A stretch of DNA of 64,000 bases from Oscillatoriophycideae cyanobacterium NC_groundwater_1537_Pr4_S-0.65um_50_18 (GTDB taxonomy: Bacteria > Cyanobacteriota > Cyanobacteriia > Elainellales > Elainellaceae), in the NCBI GenBank assembly GCA_016208305.1, contig JACQYI010000046.1:1-64000 (forward strand), given 5' to 3'. A program made the position numbers and the translations under genes. Under the pieces are notes generated by a model. The model made no database searches. It saw only the letters and a program-made list of their open reading frames with translations, and was not told the origin of the DNA. Every line of letters starts with the position of its first letter. Position 1 is the stretch's first letter. Positions 9,373-18,435 of the stretch are shown piece by piece.

Positions 9373-10534
9373 AGGCTGAACTTTGAGATAATTGAGAATG
9401 CTGGGAGAGCAGAGAGGCCAGGGTCTGCTGAAATTTTTGAAATCCAAAGGTCTGAATGGCCTGTTGCCGGAGAGCTTCCGGTTGGCAAATCAAAGGATTG
9501 GAGTGTTTTTTTTGCAAGATTTTGATTAGGGTTTGGGCAATGGCCTCGGTATCATCGGGATCGACCAAAGCCCCTAGCGCTCCTCGGCAAACTGCGTCTC
9601 TCCCCCCATCCTGATTGCTTGCCAATACGGGCTTACCCGATGCCATAGCTTCCAAAAACACAATCCCAAACCCCTCTAATTTGCTGGGCATGGCAAAGAC
9701 ATCGCAAAGCGCATAGTAGTGATGCAGCTCGGCATCTGGAATAAAGCCCGTCAACGTCACGCAATCTTGAAGCTGTTGCTGCGCGATCGCTTGCTCCAAT
9801 CTAGTCCGATCGTCTCCCTGCCCAACAATGAGATAATGGACATTCGGAATCACCTGCCGAATCTGAGGTAAAGCGGCCAAGACCCGATCGTAAGCATGAT
9901 AAGATTCCCCTGCAGCTAGCCGATTTACCGTCAGCAGCACCGGTTGATCTGGGGTCAAACCATGACGATGCAGCAGGTAGGTGGGTTTCTCTGCAATCTG
10001 AAACTGCTGAGGATTAAAGGTGTTAGACAGCAATGAAACGCGGCTAGCTGGCAAGTCTAAGGTTTCTAGCAGGCGTTCACGGGTGTATTCGCTCACTGCC
10101 AGGATGCGATCAGCTTGGGTGACGGCTTGCTGAAGAGCGGAGCGCTGAATTTTCCACGCCTCAAATCCATGAGCAATCGCCCAGTAAGGTGTGCCGATCG
10201 CTTGTTTTAAAGCATGAGCAGCAACCGTGAAATTGAGGTGAGTTGTGATGACCAAATCAGGCCGCTGCCAAAGCGCAGAGGCGATCGCTTGAGTCGCAAA
10301 CGCAGCAGTTCGCAGCCGTTTAGGGTAGAGTCCCAGCCCATGAAATTGGGTGTTGGAGTGCTGCGGATCACGAGCGGGGAGATGGCGATCGTGCATGACG
10401 AACACCTGAATTGTGGCATCCGGATACAAGGATTGTAAGGCTCTCAATAAAAAGCCAGAGTAAACCTGAATACCCCCTTTGAACTCAAATAAACCAGGAG
10501 TCCAGAAATGAATCAGGGGACGGGAAGAGATCAT
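9320..10534 (-). CDS. Family 4 glycosyltransferase
   Basis: This GT-B enzyme has 404 residues. The N-terminus HFWTPGLFEFKGGIQVYSG has the acceptor-loop glycines, and the donor domain has LLTVNRLAAGE and the EX7E motif EGFGIVFLE followed by AMASGKPVLAS. The ATG at 10534 is used. The last about 20 residues are not conserved in character and overlap the next gene's start. It lies 40 bp after the WecA-like gene in the same direction, so it may act early, on the lipid-linked first sugar. That is an inference from gene order only. Confidence 0.88.
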   Translation of the reverse strand: MISSRPLIHFWTPGLFEFKGGIQVYSGFLLRALQSLYPDATIQVFVMHDRHLPARDPQHSNTQFHGLGLYPKRLRTAAFATQAIASALWQRPDLVITTHLNFTVAAHALKQAIGTPYWAIAHGFEAWKIQRSALQQAVTQADRILAVSEYTRERLLETLDLPASRVSLLSNTFNPQQFQIAEKPTYLLHRHGLTPDQPVLLTVNRLAAGESYHAYDRVLAALPQIRQVIPNVHYLIVGQGDDRTRLEQAIAQQQLQDCVTLTGFIPDAELHHYYALCDVFAMPSKLEGFGIVFLEAMASGKPVLASNQDGGRDAVCRGALGALVDPDDTEAIAQTLIKILQKKHSNPLICQPEALRQQAIQTFGFQKFQQTLASLLSQHSQLSQSSAYESSPYHSVDFSRTGRP

Positions 10535-10574
10535 AGTTTGGACGCAATTTAGCGAAATGGATGCTCAAAAGAAT

Positions 10575-11690
10575 CTACTGCGGTGGAATGATTGAGGGCT
10601 GTCGCAGTAGATTGCTTAGCAGGGGCTTCCACAGAGATTGGCTGGTCGCAATTAGCAGCAGTGACGACAGGGCAAGGAACGGTAGCCCATAGGAAAAGTG
10701 CAAGGCGATCGCCCAGCTTCCTAGCCACAGTGCCAAGCTGTAAATGAGATAGACCGCTGATTTAACCGAAAGCCCCGTTTGCAATAACCGATGATGCAGA
10801 TGGCGCTGGTCGGCAAAGAAGGGAGATTTGCGATCCGATAGGCGGGTGAGGATGACGCGAGCCATGTCGATAATCGGTACGGCTAACACGAGATAAGGCA
10901 GCAGCAGCGTCGTAAAATTTGCCTGCTGCATCAAGCCGATTGCGCTCACACTGGCCAACACATATCCAATAAAGTACGAACCCCCATCTCCCATGAAAAT
11001 CTGAGCAGGATTAGCGTTGTAGCGCAGAAACCCCAGAGTAGCGCCCATTAAGGCAACGGCCACCAGCGCGATCGCCGGATGAGACTGCCAGCAGAGCAGC
11101 GCTAAAAGACCTGCGGCAATGCTGCTGACCCCAGAAGCCAATCCATCTAACCCATCGATCCAGTTGATGGCATTAGTGACACCCGCAAGCCATAGAAAAG
11201 TGAGAGGGAGGCTAAAAATGCCCGTAGAACAGGCTCCCAACCAGGGAATGGGTAACTGCTCTACCCGAATTCCTAGGCTCCAGACGCAGCAAGTGACGAT
11301 CGCTTGTAGGAGTAATCGTTTTGAAGCAGAAAGGCTGAAGATATCATCGGCTAGCCCAATCATAAAAAACAGAATGCTGCCAATGATGACTCCTGCAAAT
11401 TGCAGGGTTTGAGAAATATCAGCAGAAGAGTGGTTAAATCTAAACGGATCAGCGACTGTGACAAGTCCACCTATCTCAGGGTTCAATACAGCCAATCCAT
11501 ATAGAGTCATGAGAGAGAGCAGAGTTGCTAGCACGATCGCAATTCCGCCCACTCGCACCATAGGACGGTGATGAACCTTACGTTGACCCGGCTGATCGAC
11601 ATATCCCCACTTTAAACCCAGACTTCTCACCTGAGGCGTCACTAGCAGGACGATAATCAATGACATACTGAAGGCGATCGCAGTATCCAT
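10575..11690 (-). CDS. WecA/TagO-type undecaprenyl-phosphate sugar-1-phosphate transferase
   Basis: This polytopic membrane enzyme of the MraY/WecA family should move a sugar-1-phosphate from a UDP-sugar (classically GlcNAc) onto undecaprenyl phosphate and so start each repeat unit. Motifs: GLADDIFSLSASKRL with the Mg-binding Asp pair, NAINWIDGLDGLASG, MGDGGSYFIGY, and RHLHHRL near the C-terminus. About ten hydrophobic segments are visible. ATG 11690 gives 371 residues; a TTG at 11702 in frame would add four. No other initiating transferase (no PssY/WbaP-type gene) is seen in the cluster, so this is the best candidate for priming. Confidence 0.9.
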   Translation of the reverse strand: MDTAIAFSMSLIIVLLVTPQVRSLGLKWGYVDQPGQRKVHHRPMVRVGGIAIVLATLLSLMTLYGLAVLNPEIGGLVTVADPFRFNHSSADISQTLQFAGVIIGSILFFMIGLADDIFSLSASKRLLLQAIVTCCVWSLGIRVEQLPIPWLGACSTGIFSLPLTFLWLAGVTNAINWIDGLDGLASGVSSIAAGLLALLCWQSHPAIALVAVALMGATLGFLRYNANPAQIFMGDGGSYFIGYVLASVSAIGLMQQANFTTLLLPYLVLAVPIIDMARVILTRLSDRKSPFFADQRHLHHRLLQTGLSVKSAVYLIYSLALWLGSWAIALHFSYGLPFLALSSLLLIATSQSLWKPLLSNLLRQPSIIPPQ

Positions 11691-11839
11691 ATTTGTCTTC
11701 AAATCTTGAGTGAATTTGTTCTCATCGTGGACACAGAATGCTTGCGATTACGTTCATGCTGGTGCTTAAGATCGGTATAGTTTTTCTCAAACTGCACGCC
11801 GAACTAAATCATACTCAGTGAAATCTCTGACTCCCAGTT

Positions 11840-11938
11840 TCAGTAGATCGAAAAGTCTTCCTATTTTTCTAAAAGCTGGGTTTTAGGGTTTTGTGGCGCG
11901 CGGAGCGTGCCACAAAACCCTAACTTGCAATCTACTGA
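11840..11938. repeat. Palindromic element with inner hairpin and outer inverted ends
   Basis: The inner arms TTAGGGTTTTGTGGC (11883-11897) and their complement (11909-11923) form a stem. Outer ends CAGTAGATCGAAAA (11841-11854) and TTGCAATCTACTGA (11925-11938) are inverted relative to each other with few mismatches. The same plan and much the same sequence occur at 59250-59400, and as a half-copy at 60101-60165. The element overlaps the 3' end of the glycosyltransferase gene that stops at 11883. Confidence 0.8.
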
Positions 11939-13094
11939 GTTTATGCAAGGCTAGTTTTAAACCTTGCGTCGTTTGAACGTAACTATAGCGGTGAATCATT
12001 TGACGACTTGCAATACCCCACTGCTGTAAACGCTGGCGATCCGCAAAGGCAATTTGCAAATGCTCTGCTAGGGCGGATATCTCTCCTGCCGGAAAAATGA
12101 GGCCATTGCGATTGGGCTGCACCAGATCGGCGGCACAGCCTACATGGTCACTCACCAAGACAGGCTTTGCTAAACACATCGCTTCATTGATCGCTAATCC
12201 CCAAGTTTCTCCTGCCCCATAGCTAGGCAGCACCACCAAATCGGCAATGGCATAGGTGCGGGGCATCAAACTTTGATTTTGAAATGGGGTAAAGTAAACC
12301 TGCGGATGATTGGCCGCCTGTTTTTTTAACTCAGGTTCTAGCCGACCAGAGCCGACAAACAGCAAAGACACCTGAGGCAAATCTGCCTGCAAAAAAGCTT
12401 GCAGCAAATCCAAGGGTCGCTTTTTCTCAATCAGTTTGCCAGCAAACAAAATCACAGCCTGATCTGCGGGAATACCCAACTCGGCTTTCCAGAGGGCAGC
12501 CTGCTGTGTTGCAGCATCAGCCTGCGTTAAAAAGCGATCGTTGTCGATGGCATGGGGAGAGAAAAACAGGCGATCGGCAGGAACTCCGTGATCGCGAAAA
12601 TAGCCATAATTGCCTTGCCCGACATAAAGGCAACCTGCAAACCGCTGGTAAATTAACGAAATCCAGCGGCGGCGCAGCCATTCTTTCACCCCGGTTCCCG
12701 GAAATAGATGATGCGAATCGCCTCGAAACAGCAGAGGGGACTGCTTCCAGTGCCAAAGAAAATGATACAGACTGGCATAATTGTAATTCATCAGCAACAC
12801 GGCATCGGGCTGGTAATTGCTGACCTGCTGTATCAACGATGGATTTTGCAATCCCCAGAAGTGATGGGTTCCCGGTCGTGAACTCGTGTTTGCAACGAAC
12901 TCGTAATCATATCCGGTGAGTAAGGGAATATCCCATTGAATAGACTGTTGAAAATCCGAATCTTTTTGCTGGGTTATGCCAAAGTCCCAAAGATAAAAGA
13001 CCCGCAGTTCTAGAGAGGTATCTGCTGCCAGATGACGAAACCAAGGTGCGTAATATTGAATGGGGTGAGAGGTAATAATGGCTAACTTGCTCAT
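11883..13094 (-). CDS. Family 4 glycosyltransferase with a repeat-derived C-terminus
   Basis: This 403-residue GT-B enzyme starts MSKLAIITSHPIQYYAPWFR, and its donor domain contains VILFAGKLIEKKRPLDLL and the EX7E motif ETWGLAINE. The methionine at 13094 fits the fold; the frame is open to 13277 but that part overlaps the upstream polymerase-like gene. The final residues VRVLWHAPRATKP and the TAA are encoded by the palindromic element at 11883-11923, so the native end of the gene was replaced or extended by the repeat. The catalytic core ends before the repeat, so the enzyme is probably still active. Confidence 0.87.
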   Translation of the reverse strand: MSKLAIITSHPIQYYAPWFRHLAADTSLELRVFYLWDFGITQQKDSDFQQSIQWDIPLLTGYDYEFVANTSSRPGTHHFWGLQNPSLIQQVSNYQPDAVLLMNYNYASLYHFLWHWKQSPLLFRGDSHHLFPGTGVKEWLRRRWISLIYQRFAGCLYVGQGNYGYFRDHGVPADRLFFSPHAIDNDRFLTQADAATQQAALWKAELGIPADQAVILFAGKLIEKKRPLDLLQAFLQADLPQVSLLFVGSGRLEPELKKQAANHPQVYFTPFQNQSLMPRTYAIADLVVLPSYGAGETWGLAINEAMCLAKPVLVSDHVGCAADLVQPNRNGLIFPAGEISALAEHLQIAFADRQRLQQWGIASRQMIHRYSYVQTTQGLKLALHKLSRLQVRVLWHAPRATKP

Positions 13095-13123
13095 GAGAAT
13101 ACTCTTAATTTTGATAAAGGTTC

Positions 13124-14551
13124 TTACGTCATGCCCTGAGGCATAGGCTGGCGCTGCAATTTCATAAACACAATCTTGATGGCGATCAGCGGCATCGAGG
13201 ACTGGAACAGGGTAGCAGCATACACTCCGGCTGTCCATTCTGTCGATGCCAGCGCTAGGCTGAGAATCAAAATACAAAACAGAGTGCGAATAGAAAATGC
13301 GGGCGTGCCGATCGCCGATCGCGTCACAAACCCATAGAATGCTCCCAAAAATGCGCCGACACCCGCACAGCCTATGAGTCCGAAGTTGGCATAGGCTTCT
13401 GGCAACAGACCCCAGGCGATCGTGGTTTTTAAGGTATCTTGGTAGGTCTGACGGTGAATATGAATGTTCAACATATGTGTACCTTCATGGCTACGAATCT
13501 TTTTGGGATTGAGCGCACGAGGCAAAATTAATTGAGGAATAATGGCGTAAGTTGAACCGTTCACATAGGGATATTGAGATGGAATCTTTTCTTGCGCCAT
13601 CATCAGCATATGAATCACGCTGGAGCGATCGATAAAGGATTCTTTTTTCTCTTTTTTAATGTAGGGATTTGGTTTTGCATTCAAATTCTCTTCGGCATAG
13701 CTCGTCCATTCCTGAAACCATGCAACATATTCCCAAGGCTGAATATAGTGAGTTTCACCTTCTTGCCAATATTTGTGACGCATTTCATGTTTGCCGTAGT
13801 GCAGCGGCAGCAGCAAAATTAAGCCCAACATTAAAGGGATAAAGGGCAGCTTTCTTGCCCCGATCACAAAGGCGACGACCGATAACATAAAGACGGTCAA
13901 AGCCGTTTTTAAGATCAGGCTTGCGGCAGCCGTCAGAATATAGAAGCACAAGAAAACAAAGAACACTCTGACTTTTGTCCGAGTTAACAAGCCTTGTCCG
14001 GCTCGATAAGCCACCACAAAAATACCCAAAAAACCCAGCCCTAGAACAATGCCGCGCACAATCGTGAATAGATTATCTGGAATTCCAGTCCAGCCCCCAA
14101 TGACATACGCATTGAGGAAAGCTCCAGCCCCGACAACAGCAATGAAAAAGGTTTCTGCTTTTTCTGCCTTTAACGCAAAGAAGGGTTTGAATTTTTTATT
14201 TTCCGATTTCACCATCTGCGCCCAGACGATCGTCCCTGATCCTAGAAATACGGCTGTGCAGAAAGCGCCATAAAGATGCGCAGCCGGAGAATACTGCACA
14301 ACGTTCGGATTGTCGCTCAAAAGCGGCAGGCAAAATGTCCAGAGATAGGTCAGCGCAAAAAATGGGAAAACGGGCATTCCTCGCACCTTTTCGGCGCACC
14401 ACATATAAAAGGGATACATACAGGCAGCCCCAATCATCAGCGCACCGATCGCCGTTTGCGGGGCAACATGCTTTAAAGATTTAAAGTTGGCAAACAGCAG
14501 CAGCGCAATCAAACACCAGAATACTGGAACCATTTTTGGCTTTTTGCTCAT
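13124..14551 (-). CDS. Multipass membrane protein, Wzy-like polysaccharide polymerase candidate
   Basis: The protein has 475 residues with about ten to twelve hydrophobic segments and a large hydrophilic loop at about 270-390 (KYWQEGETHYIQPWEYVAWF, IDRSSVIHMLMM, HEGTHMLNIHIHRQTYQDT, then GLLPEAYANFG). This topology, with a long loop rich in His/Arg/Glu near the C-terminus and a closing GLLPEAYANFG, is typical of O-antigen/exopolysaccharide polymerases (Wzy class), which join lipid-linked repeat units outside the membrane. Sequence similarity in this class is low, so the assignment rests on topology and context. It is packed between glycosyltransferase genes, 4 bp after one and 29 bp before the next. 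It could also be a surface-glycan modifying membrane enzyme. Confidence 0.65.
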   Translation of the reverse strand: MSKKPKMVPVFWCLIALLLFANFKSLKHVAPQTAIGALMIGAACMYPFYMWCAEKVRGMPVFPFFALTYLWTFCLPLLSDNPNVVQYSPAAHLYGAFCTAVFLGSGTIVWAQMVKSENKKFKPFFALKAEKAETFFIAVVGAGAFLNAYVIGGWTGIPDNLFTIVRGIVLGLGFLGIFVVAYRAGQGLLTRTKVRVFFVFLCFYILTAAASLILKTALTVFMLSVVAFVIGARKLPFIPLMLGLILLLPLHYGKHEMRHKYWQEGETHYIQPWEYVAWFQEWTSYAEENLNAKPNPYIKKEKKESFIDRSSVIHMLMMAQEKIPSQYPYVNGSTYAIIPQLILPRALNPKKIRSHEGTHMLNIHIHRQTYQDTLKTTIAWGLLPEAYANFGLIGCAGVGAFLGAFYGFVTRSAIGTPAFSIRTLFCILILSLALASTEWTAGVYAATLFQSSMPLIAIKIVFMKLQRQPMPQGMT

Positions 14552-14555
14552 GGTT

Positions 14556-15911
14556 TTAGCTCCGGCTAGATAGAAGGCTGCGATCGAAAACTTGACACAA
14601 CTGCTGTGTCATGGCGTGAGCTGTATAGGGCTGAAACGCTGCCCAGTTTGTCGGAGGCTGATAGCCTTTGGGAAGACTCAGCAGCCAGTCCAGATGAAAG
14701 GTCAACTGGTGGATCAGATTTGTTTGAGCCGCAGGGCGATCGAACGTGGCGACCCGCCCTGCCTGACACTGACGCAAAATCTCAACCACCGAACTCTGGT
14801 GATGAAACACGGCAAGCAGCGGTTTGCGGGCCAAGACACAAGGGTAGAGTTTAGAGGCCGTATAGCTAGGGTCATCAGACCCGATCACAAGAATTGCATC
14901 GCTATCGACTAAGACCTGCTGCGCTTCAAAGTAGGGAATCCGATGCGGATGTTCTGTGACTAAATCGGCAAGCTGATAGGCTTGGGCGATCGCTTCTACA
15001 GATTTTGCGGCAAGATTACCAGGTGCGTAGCTCGTTCCGACAAAATGGAGGCGAATCGAGCGCCAGCAATCGGGATCGCGATCGCGATGCAGGCGAATCG
15101 CCCCAAACAAGGCTCGTAGAGCCGTTGCCATATCGGCTCCCCCCCGACCCACATACACCCAATGGCGATGACCATCGTGGGGGTCAAACACCTGCTGGCG
15201 CACCTGCATGTGCGGCAATTGTTCAAAATCGGCTTCTGGTGCGCCGAACGGGAGTACCGTAAACTGCTCTGGTCGGAGCCAGGGGTAGCGACGTTGCAGC
15301 ACTTGCGGATAGGCAGGCGAAACGCTGATCACTTCCTGCACGCGTTGCATGGCGCGGGGTTCGAGCAGATGCGCCATTGCCTGGACGATGGCATATTTAA
15401 ACCGTCCGCCTGGCGGGGTGCTGCTGTGACGATAATTGCTGCGCCACGGATCTTGAAAGTCCAGTACGTAAGGAATGTGAAATCGACGTTGCCAGCGATC
15501 GCCCAATGCCATCACCGGGAAGATCGTGGTGGAAAAAAAGACGAGATCAAACGCTTGAGTCGAGAGCAGGCGATCGCCCTCTCGCTGCATAAACGGCAAA
15601 CAGCGCAAGCCTAAGTTACCCAATCCCATTGGCCGAGTGTAGCGAGTCGGCAAGGCAGAGACACGGGTAACGGGAACATCAGGCGGCAGCGTTTGGCTGA
15701 GTGCCGGATCTTGGCAATGCTCAACCTGATCGGGCTGAACTGAGAGCACATGAGCCTCCCAGCCAAACTCTCGCAAGTAAGGCAAGGCTGTCCGGACTCG
15801 CTGACCGTCAGGCGCATTGGTGGGCGCGAAGTGCGGGGTGACAATCAGGACTCGACGACAGCGCGGCTGGGAAAGATCTGGAAAGCGGGAGGCAGCAGGA
15901 TGGATTTGCAT
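14556..15911 (-). CDS. Family 4-like glycosyltransferase
   Basis: This 451-residue protein begins its fold at RRVLIVTPHFAPTNAPDGQR, characteristic of GT4-like proteins, then ALPYLREFGWEAHVLSVQP and DLVFFSTTIFPVMALG. The donor half contains YVGRGGADMATALRAL and ends with SYTASKLYPCVLARKPLLAV in place of a classical EX7E motif, as in several divergent GT-B sugar transferases. ATG 15911 starts a tail rich in Pro/Arg before the fold. Four bp separate it from the polymerase-like gene, so the two are surely cotranscribed. The donor sugar is unknown. Confidence 0.75.
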   Translation of the reverse strand: MQIHPAASRFPDLSQPRCRRVLIVTPHFAPTNAPDGQRVRTALPYLREFGWEAHVLSVQPDQVEHCQDPALSQTLPPDVPVTRVSALPTRYTRPMGLGNLGLRCLPFMQREGDRLLSTQAFDLVFFSTTIFPVMALGDRWQRRFHIPYVLDFQDPWRSNYRHSSTPPGGRFKYAIVQAMAHLLEPRAMQRVQEVISVSPAYPQVLQRRYPWLRPEQFTVLPFGAPEADFEQLPHMQVRQQVFDPHDGHRHWVYVGRGGADMATALRALFGAIRLHRDRDPDCWRSIRLHFVGTSYAPGNLAAKSVEAIAQAYQLADLVTEHPHRIPYFEAQQVLVDSDAILVIGSDDPSYTASKLYPCVLARKPLLAVFHHQSSVVEILRQCQAGRVATFDRPAAQTNLIHQLTFHLDWLLSLPKGYQPPTNWAAFQPYTAHAMTQQLCQVFDRSLLSSRS

Positions 15912-15998
15912 AAAACGAAGCGTAAAGCCAAAGAAATTAGCGATCGATTTAGCTCTACTCTGCTGCCTGCGGTTCTAACTTTGAGTCTGCGAAGCTGT

Positions 15999-17108
15999 TT
16001 AACTTGCCGTCGAAGTCTGTTCGCGATGTATAACTTGCAGTCTTCTTTGGCTTTGACAAAACTGTTCATAGAGCTGTTCATACTGCCGGACAATTACAGC
16101 GGCTGAGAAATGCTGCTCTGCCCGCTGCCGACACTGCGATCGATCAATCAACGGTAACGACTCGATCGCTTTGCAGACTTCGCTAAATTGCTTCACCAAA
16201 TAGCCATCTACGCCCTGCCGGACAATTTCGGGCAGTGACCCAGAAGGGCAGGAAATCACAGGTGTTCCACAAGCCAGCGCTTCGGCAAACACAATCCCAA
16301 ACGGTTCATCCCATTCGATCGGTACGATCATGGCAGCAGCTTGCCCCAAGAGCTGGTTTTTCTGCACATCGTTGACTGCCCCCACATATTCAATGCGGTT
16401 GTTTGTGCCGCTCTCTATCCCGCTGCTATTAATGGCTAAATGCGGCGCAATTTCACTATCCCAGTACTGCTTGCCTTCCGGGGTATTCACCTGATTTCCG
16501 GCAATCAGCAAGCGGCGGTTCATCTTGCGGGCGGCTGCGATCGCCGTATGTGCGCCTTTGATCCGCTCGATGCGGCTGAGAAAGACCAGCGGTGCATCAT
16601 CTGCTACTGTGGGTTGAAACGTATATTTTTCCAATTCAACGCAGTTGTGAATCGGATACCAAACGCCGCCTGCTGCTCGTCCTTGGCGACAGATATGCTC
16701 ACTGCATCCGGTGAAGCTCAGCGATTTTCCGGCCAATTTTGCCGCCCACCGCACCGGATGCGGCGTAGGGCAACGCTGGTAAGACATAATTTTGGGCAGG
16801 GGCGTTGTCATCAAGGGCAACAGATAAATCAGTCGCGAAAAGCTGTGTAAGACATCGGGCTGAAACTGCTGCACAGCTGACTTTAAAGTGGCAGTATTGC
16901 GCACAGCATCCCAGCGGTTTTGCGACTGTGATCCCGACCAAGGGAAAAAGTAATCGACAGGACAGGTCGAGTCCGGGTGGGCAACCAGTCCAACCGTATG
17001 GCCGTTTGCTCGTAAGCCTCTGACTAGCAAATCAATAATACGTTCAATGCCGCCATAGAGCGTTGGCGGAACCGGAAGTTCTGGATCAGCTGTAATTAAG
17101 ATACGCAT
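15999..17108 (-). CDS. Family 4 glycosyltransferase
   Basis: This GT-B enzyme has 369 residues: MRILITADPELPVPPTLYGG and GIERIIDLLVRGL at the N-terminus, VFLSRIERIKGAHTAI opening the donor domain, and an EX7E motif EPFGIVFAE followed by ALACGTPVISCPSGSLPEIV. The start overlaps the end of the preceding gene by 13 bp, indicating translational coupling. It belongs to the branch whose members act on glycogen-like or antibiotic-like acceptors as well as polysaccharides, so only membership of the exopolysaccharide cluster argues for a repeat-unit role. An 87-bp gap to the next gene shows no clear signal. Confidence 0.88.
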   Translation of the reverse strand: MRILITADPELPVPPTLYGGIERIIDLLVRGLRANGHTVGLVAHPDSTCPVDYFFPWSGSQSQNRWDAVRNTATLKSAVQQFQPDVLHSFSRLIYLLPLMTTPLPKIMSYQRCPTPHPVRWAAKLAGKSLSFTGCSEHICRQGRAAGGVWYPIHNCVELEKYTFQPTVADDAPLVFLSRIERIKGAHTAIAAARKMNRRLLIAGNQVNTPEGKQYWDSEIAPHLAINSSGIESGTNNRIEYVGAVNDVQKNQLLGQAAAMIVPIEWDEPFGIVFAEALACGTPVISCPSGSLPEIVRQGVDGYLVKQFSEVCKAIESLPLIDRSQCRQRAEQHFSAAVIVRQYEQLYEQFCQSQRRLQVIHREQTSTAS

Positions 17109-18343
17109 AGGGGAACAAGTTTTGAAGAATAGGGTGGTGTGGTTAGTGCCCGCTCGACCGTCGTGAGGAGGCGATCGCGCTGATTTTCCCAGCCGAACTG
17201 AGTTTGAGCGGCCTGTAGGGCACAGAGTTGAGCCGCTTTTAGCCTCTGAGGATTGCGCACTAAGGCTTCGATCGCTTCTGCTAAAGAGAGAGGCTGATTG
17301 CTAGGAATCAAGCAGCCGATTTCTGGCGCTTGGGCAAAGACTTCTTGCTGTCCGAGGGTATCCGTAGCAATCATCGCCAGTCCTGATTGCAGGTATTGAA
17401 ACAGCTTGTTCGTGACGGTGAGATTGCGGCTGGGCGGATCAGATAGCTCCAGCGCTAAACCAATATCGTGATCAGCAATTCGAGCAGGCAGTTCGGCATT
17501 GGATACGGTGGGATGAATGAACAGGAAATCGCGCCATGCTGTCGGAATCTGAGCGTTAATCCACTGGCGGGTGCTGCTGGAACAGTTGCCCCGCAAATGA
17601 ATCGGTACAGGGGTTGTCAGGTAGGGGAGCGCCTGGAACAGCGTTTCTAATCCGCGTCCGGAGCCGATCGTTTGAGAAAACCAGTGCAGCGTCGGAATAG
17701 CGTTTTGGGGACGGGGAGGGGTAGGGATATGCGGAAAGACATTATAAATCACCGTTGGAGTCGGCGCTTGGTAAACTTGCGCCAGCCGCTCGGCTAGCAC
17801 ATTGGATGTCGTGAGGCAGTAAGGGCAGTCCTGAGCAAGCCGCGCTTCGAGCCGCTGGAGTTGCGCGATCGGGCGAGTCGCACGAGCAGCAGGTAAAAGA
17901 TCCTGGGAAAACCAGTCTTCAAAGTCAACGCCGACGCGCAAACCATAATCTAGGAGGCGATGGCCCACCCACAGCCCTGCCTCTGAGTGAACAATCGTCA
18001 AATCGGCTCGTGCGCTTAAGGCGGCTTTCAGCATTGCGGTTGCGCCGTAGCCCAGCAGGGTAGGCGAGACTCGGCCAGTCTGCTGAAACTGTTCACGGGC
18101 AAATCGGGCTTGCAGACGAATTCTCCACCGTTGCAGGGGATACTGAGGCCGAAAATCCAGCACTGGAGAAAATTTCCAGGGTTGATTCATCATCAGCAGG
18201 CGATCGCGTTCTGCTAAAGCTGGATCAAACCAGATGCCGCCCACCGTCACGTCATGTCCGGCAGCAGCAAGTGCGGCAGCTTCTTTCTGGGGACGAGGTG
18301 CCGTACAAAGATGTGCGCCAATTAAAATTAGAATTTTTGCCAT
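17096..18343 (-). CDS. Glycosyltransferase, GT4-like
   Basis: This 415-residue GT-B-type protein opens MAKILILIGAHLCTAPRPQK and has the loop EAAALAAAGHDVTVGGIWFD. The donor half carries LHWFSQTIGSGRGLETLFQA and TNKLFQYLQSGLAMIATDT in the position where GT4 enzymes have EX7E, so the catalytic acid pattern is modified. It is the first gene after the long hairpin at 18370-18428 and overlaps the next by 13 bp. The role is addition of a sugar to the growing repeat unit, with no visible clue to specificity. Confidence 0.78.
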   Translation of the reverse strand: MAKILILIGAHLCTAPRPQKEAAALAAAGHDVTVGGIWFDPALAERDRLLMMNQPWKFSPVLDFRPQYPLQRWRIRLQARFAREQFQQTGRVSPTLLGYGATAMLKAALSARADLTIVHSEAGLWVGHRLLDYGLRVGVDFEDWFSQDLLPAARATRPIAQLQRLEARLAQDCPYCLTTSNVLAERLAQVYQAPTPTVIYNVFPHIPTPPRPQNAIPTLHWFSQTIGSGRGLETLFQALPYLTTPVPIHLRGNCSSSTRQWINAQIPTAWRDFLFIHPTVSNAELPARIADHDIGLALELSDPPSRNLTVTNKLFQYLQSGLAMIATDTLGQQEVFAQAPEIGCLIPSNQPLSLAEAIEALVRNPQRLKAAQLCALQAAQTQFGWENQRDRLLTTVERALTTPPYSSKLVPLCVS

Positions 18344-18369
18344 AAAAACTGAGCCTGTAAAGACTTACG

Positions 18370-18428
18370 ATTTAAGATTTTTTGTTGTGGGGCGCGCAAA
18401 GCGCGCCCCACAACAAAAAATCTTAAAT
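18370..18428. repeat. Very long perfect hairpin (28-bp stem, 3-nt loop)
   Basis: Arms 18370-18397 and 18401-18428 match perfectly around AAA; the inner part reads TTGTTGTGGGGCGCGC. It lies 7 bp after the stop of the GT2 gene at 18436 and 26 bp before the next start, that is, between two genes of one apparent operon. It could act as an attenuator or an mRNA 3'-end protector rather than a full terminator. Confidence 0.95.
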
Positions 18429-18435
18429 TGCCGGG

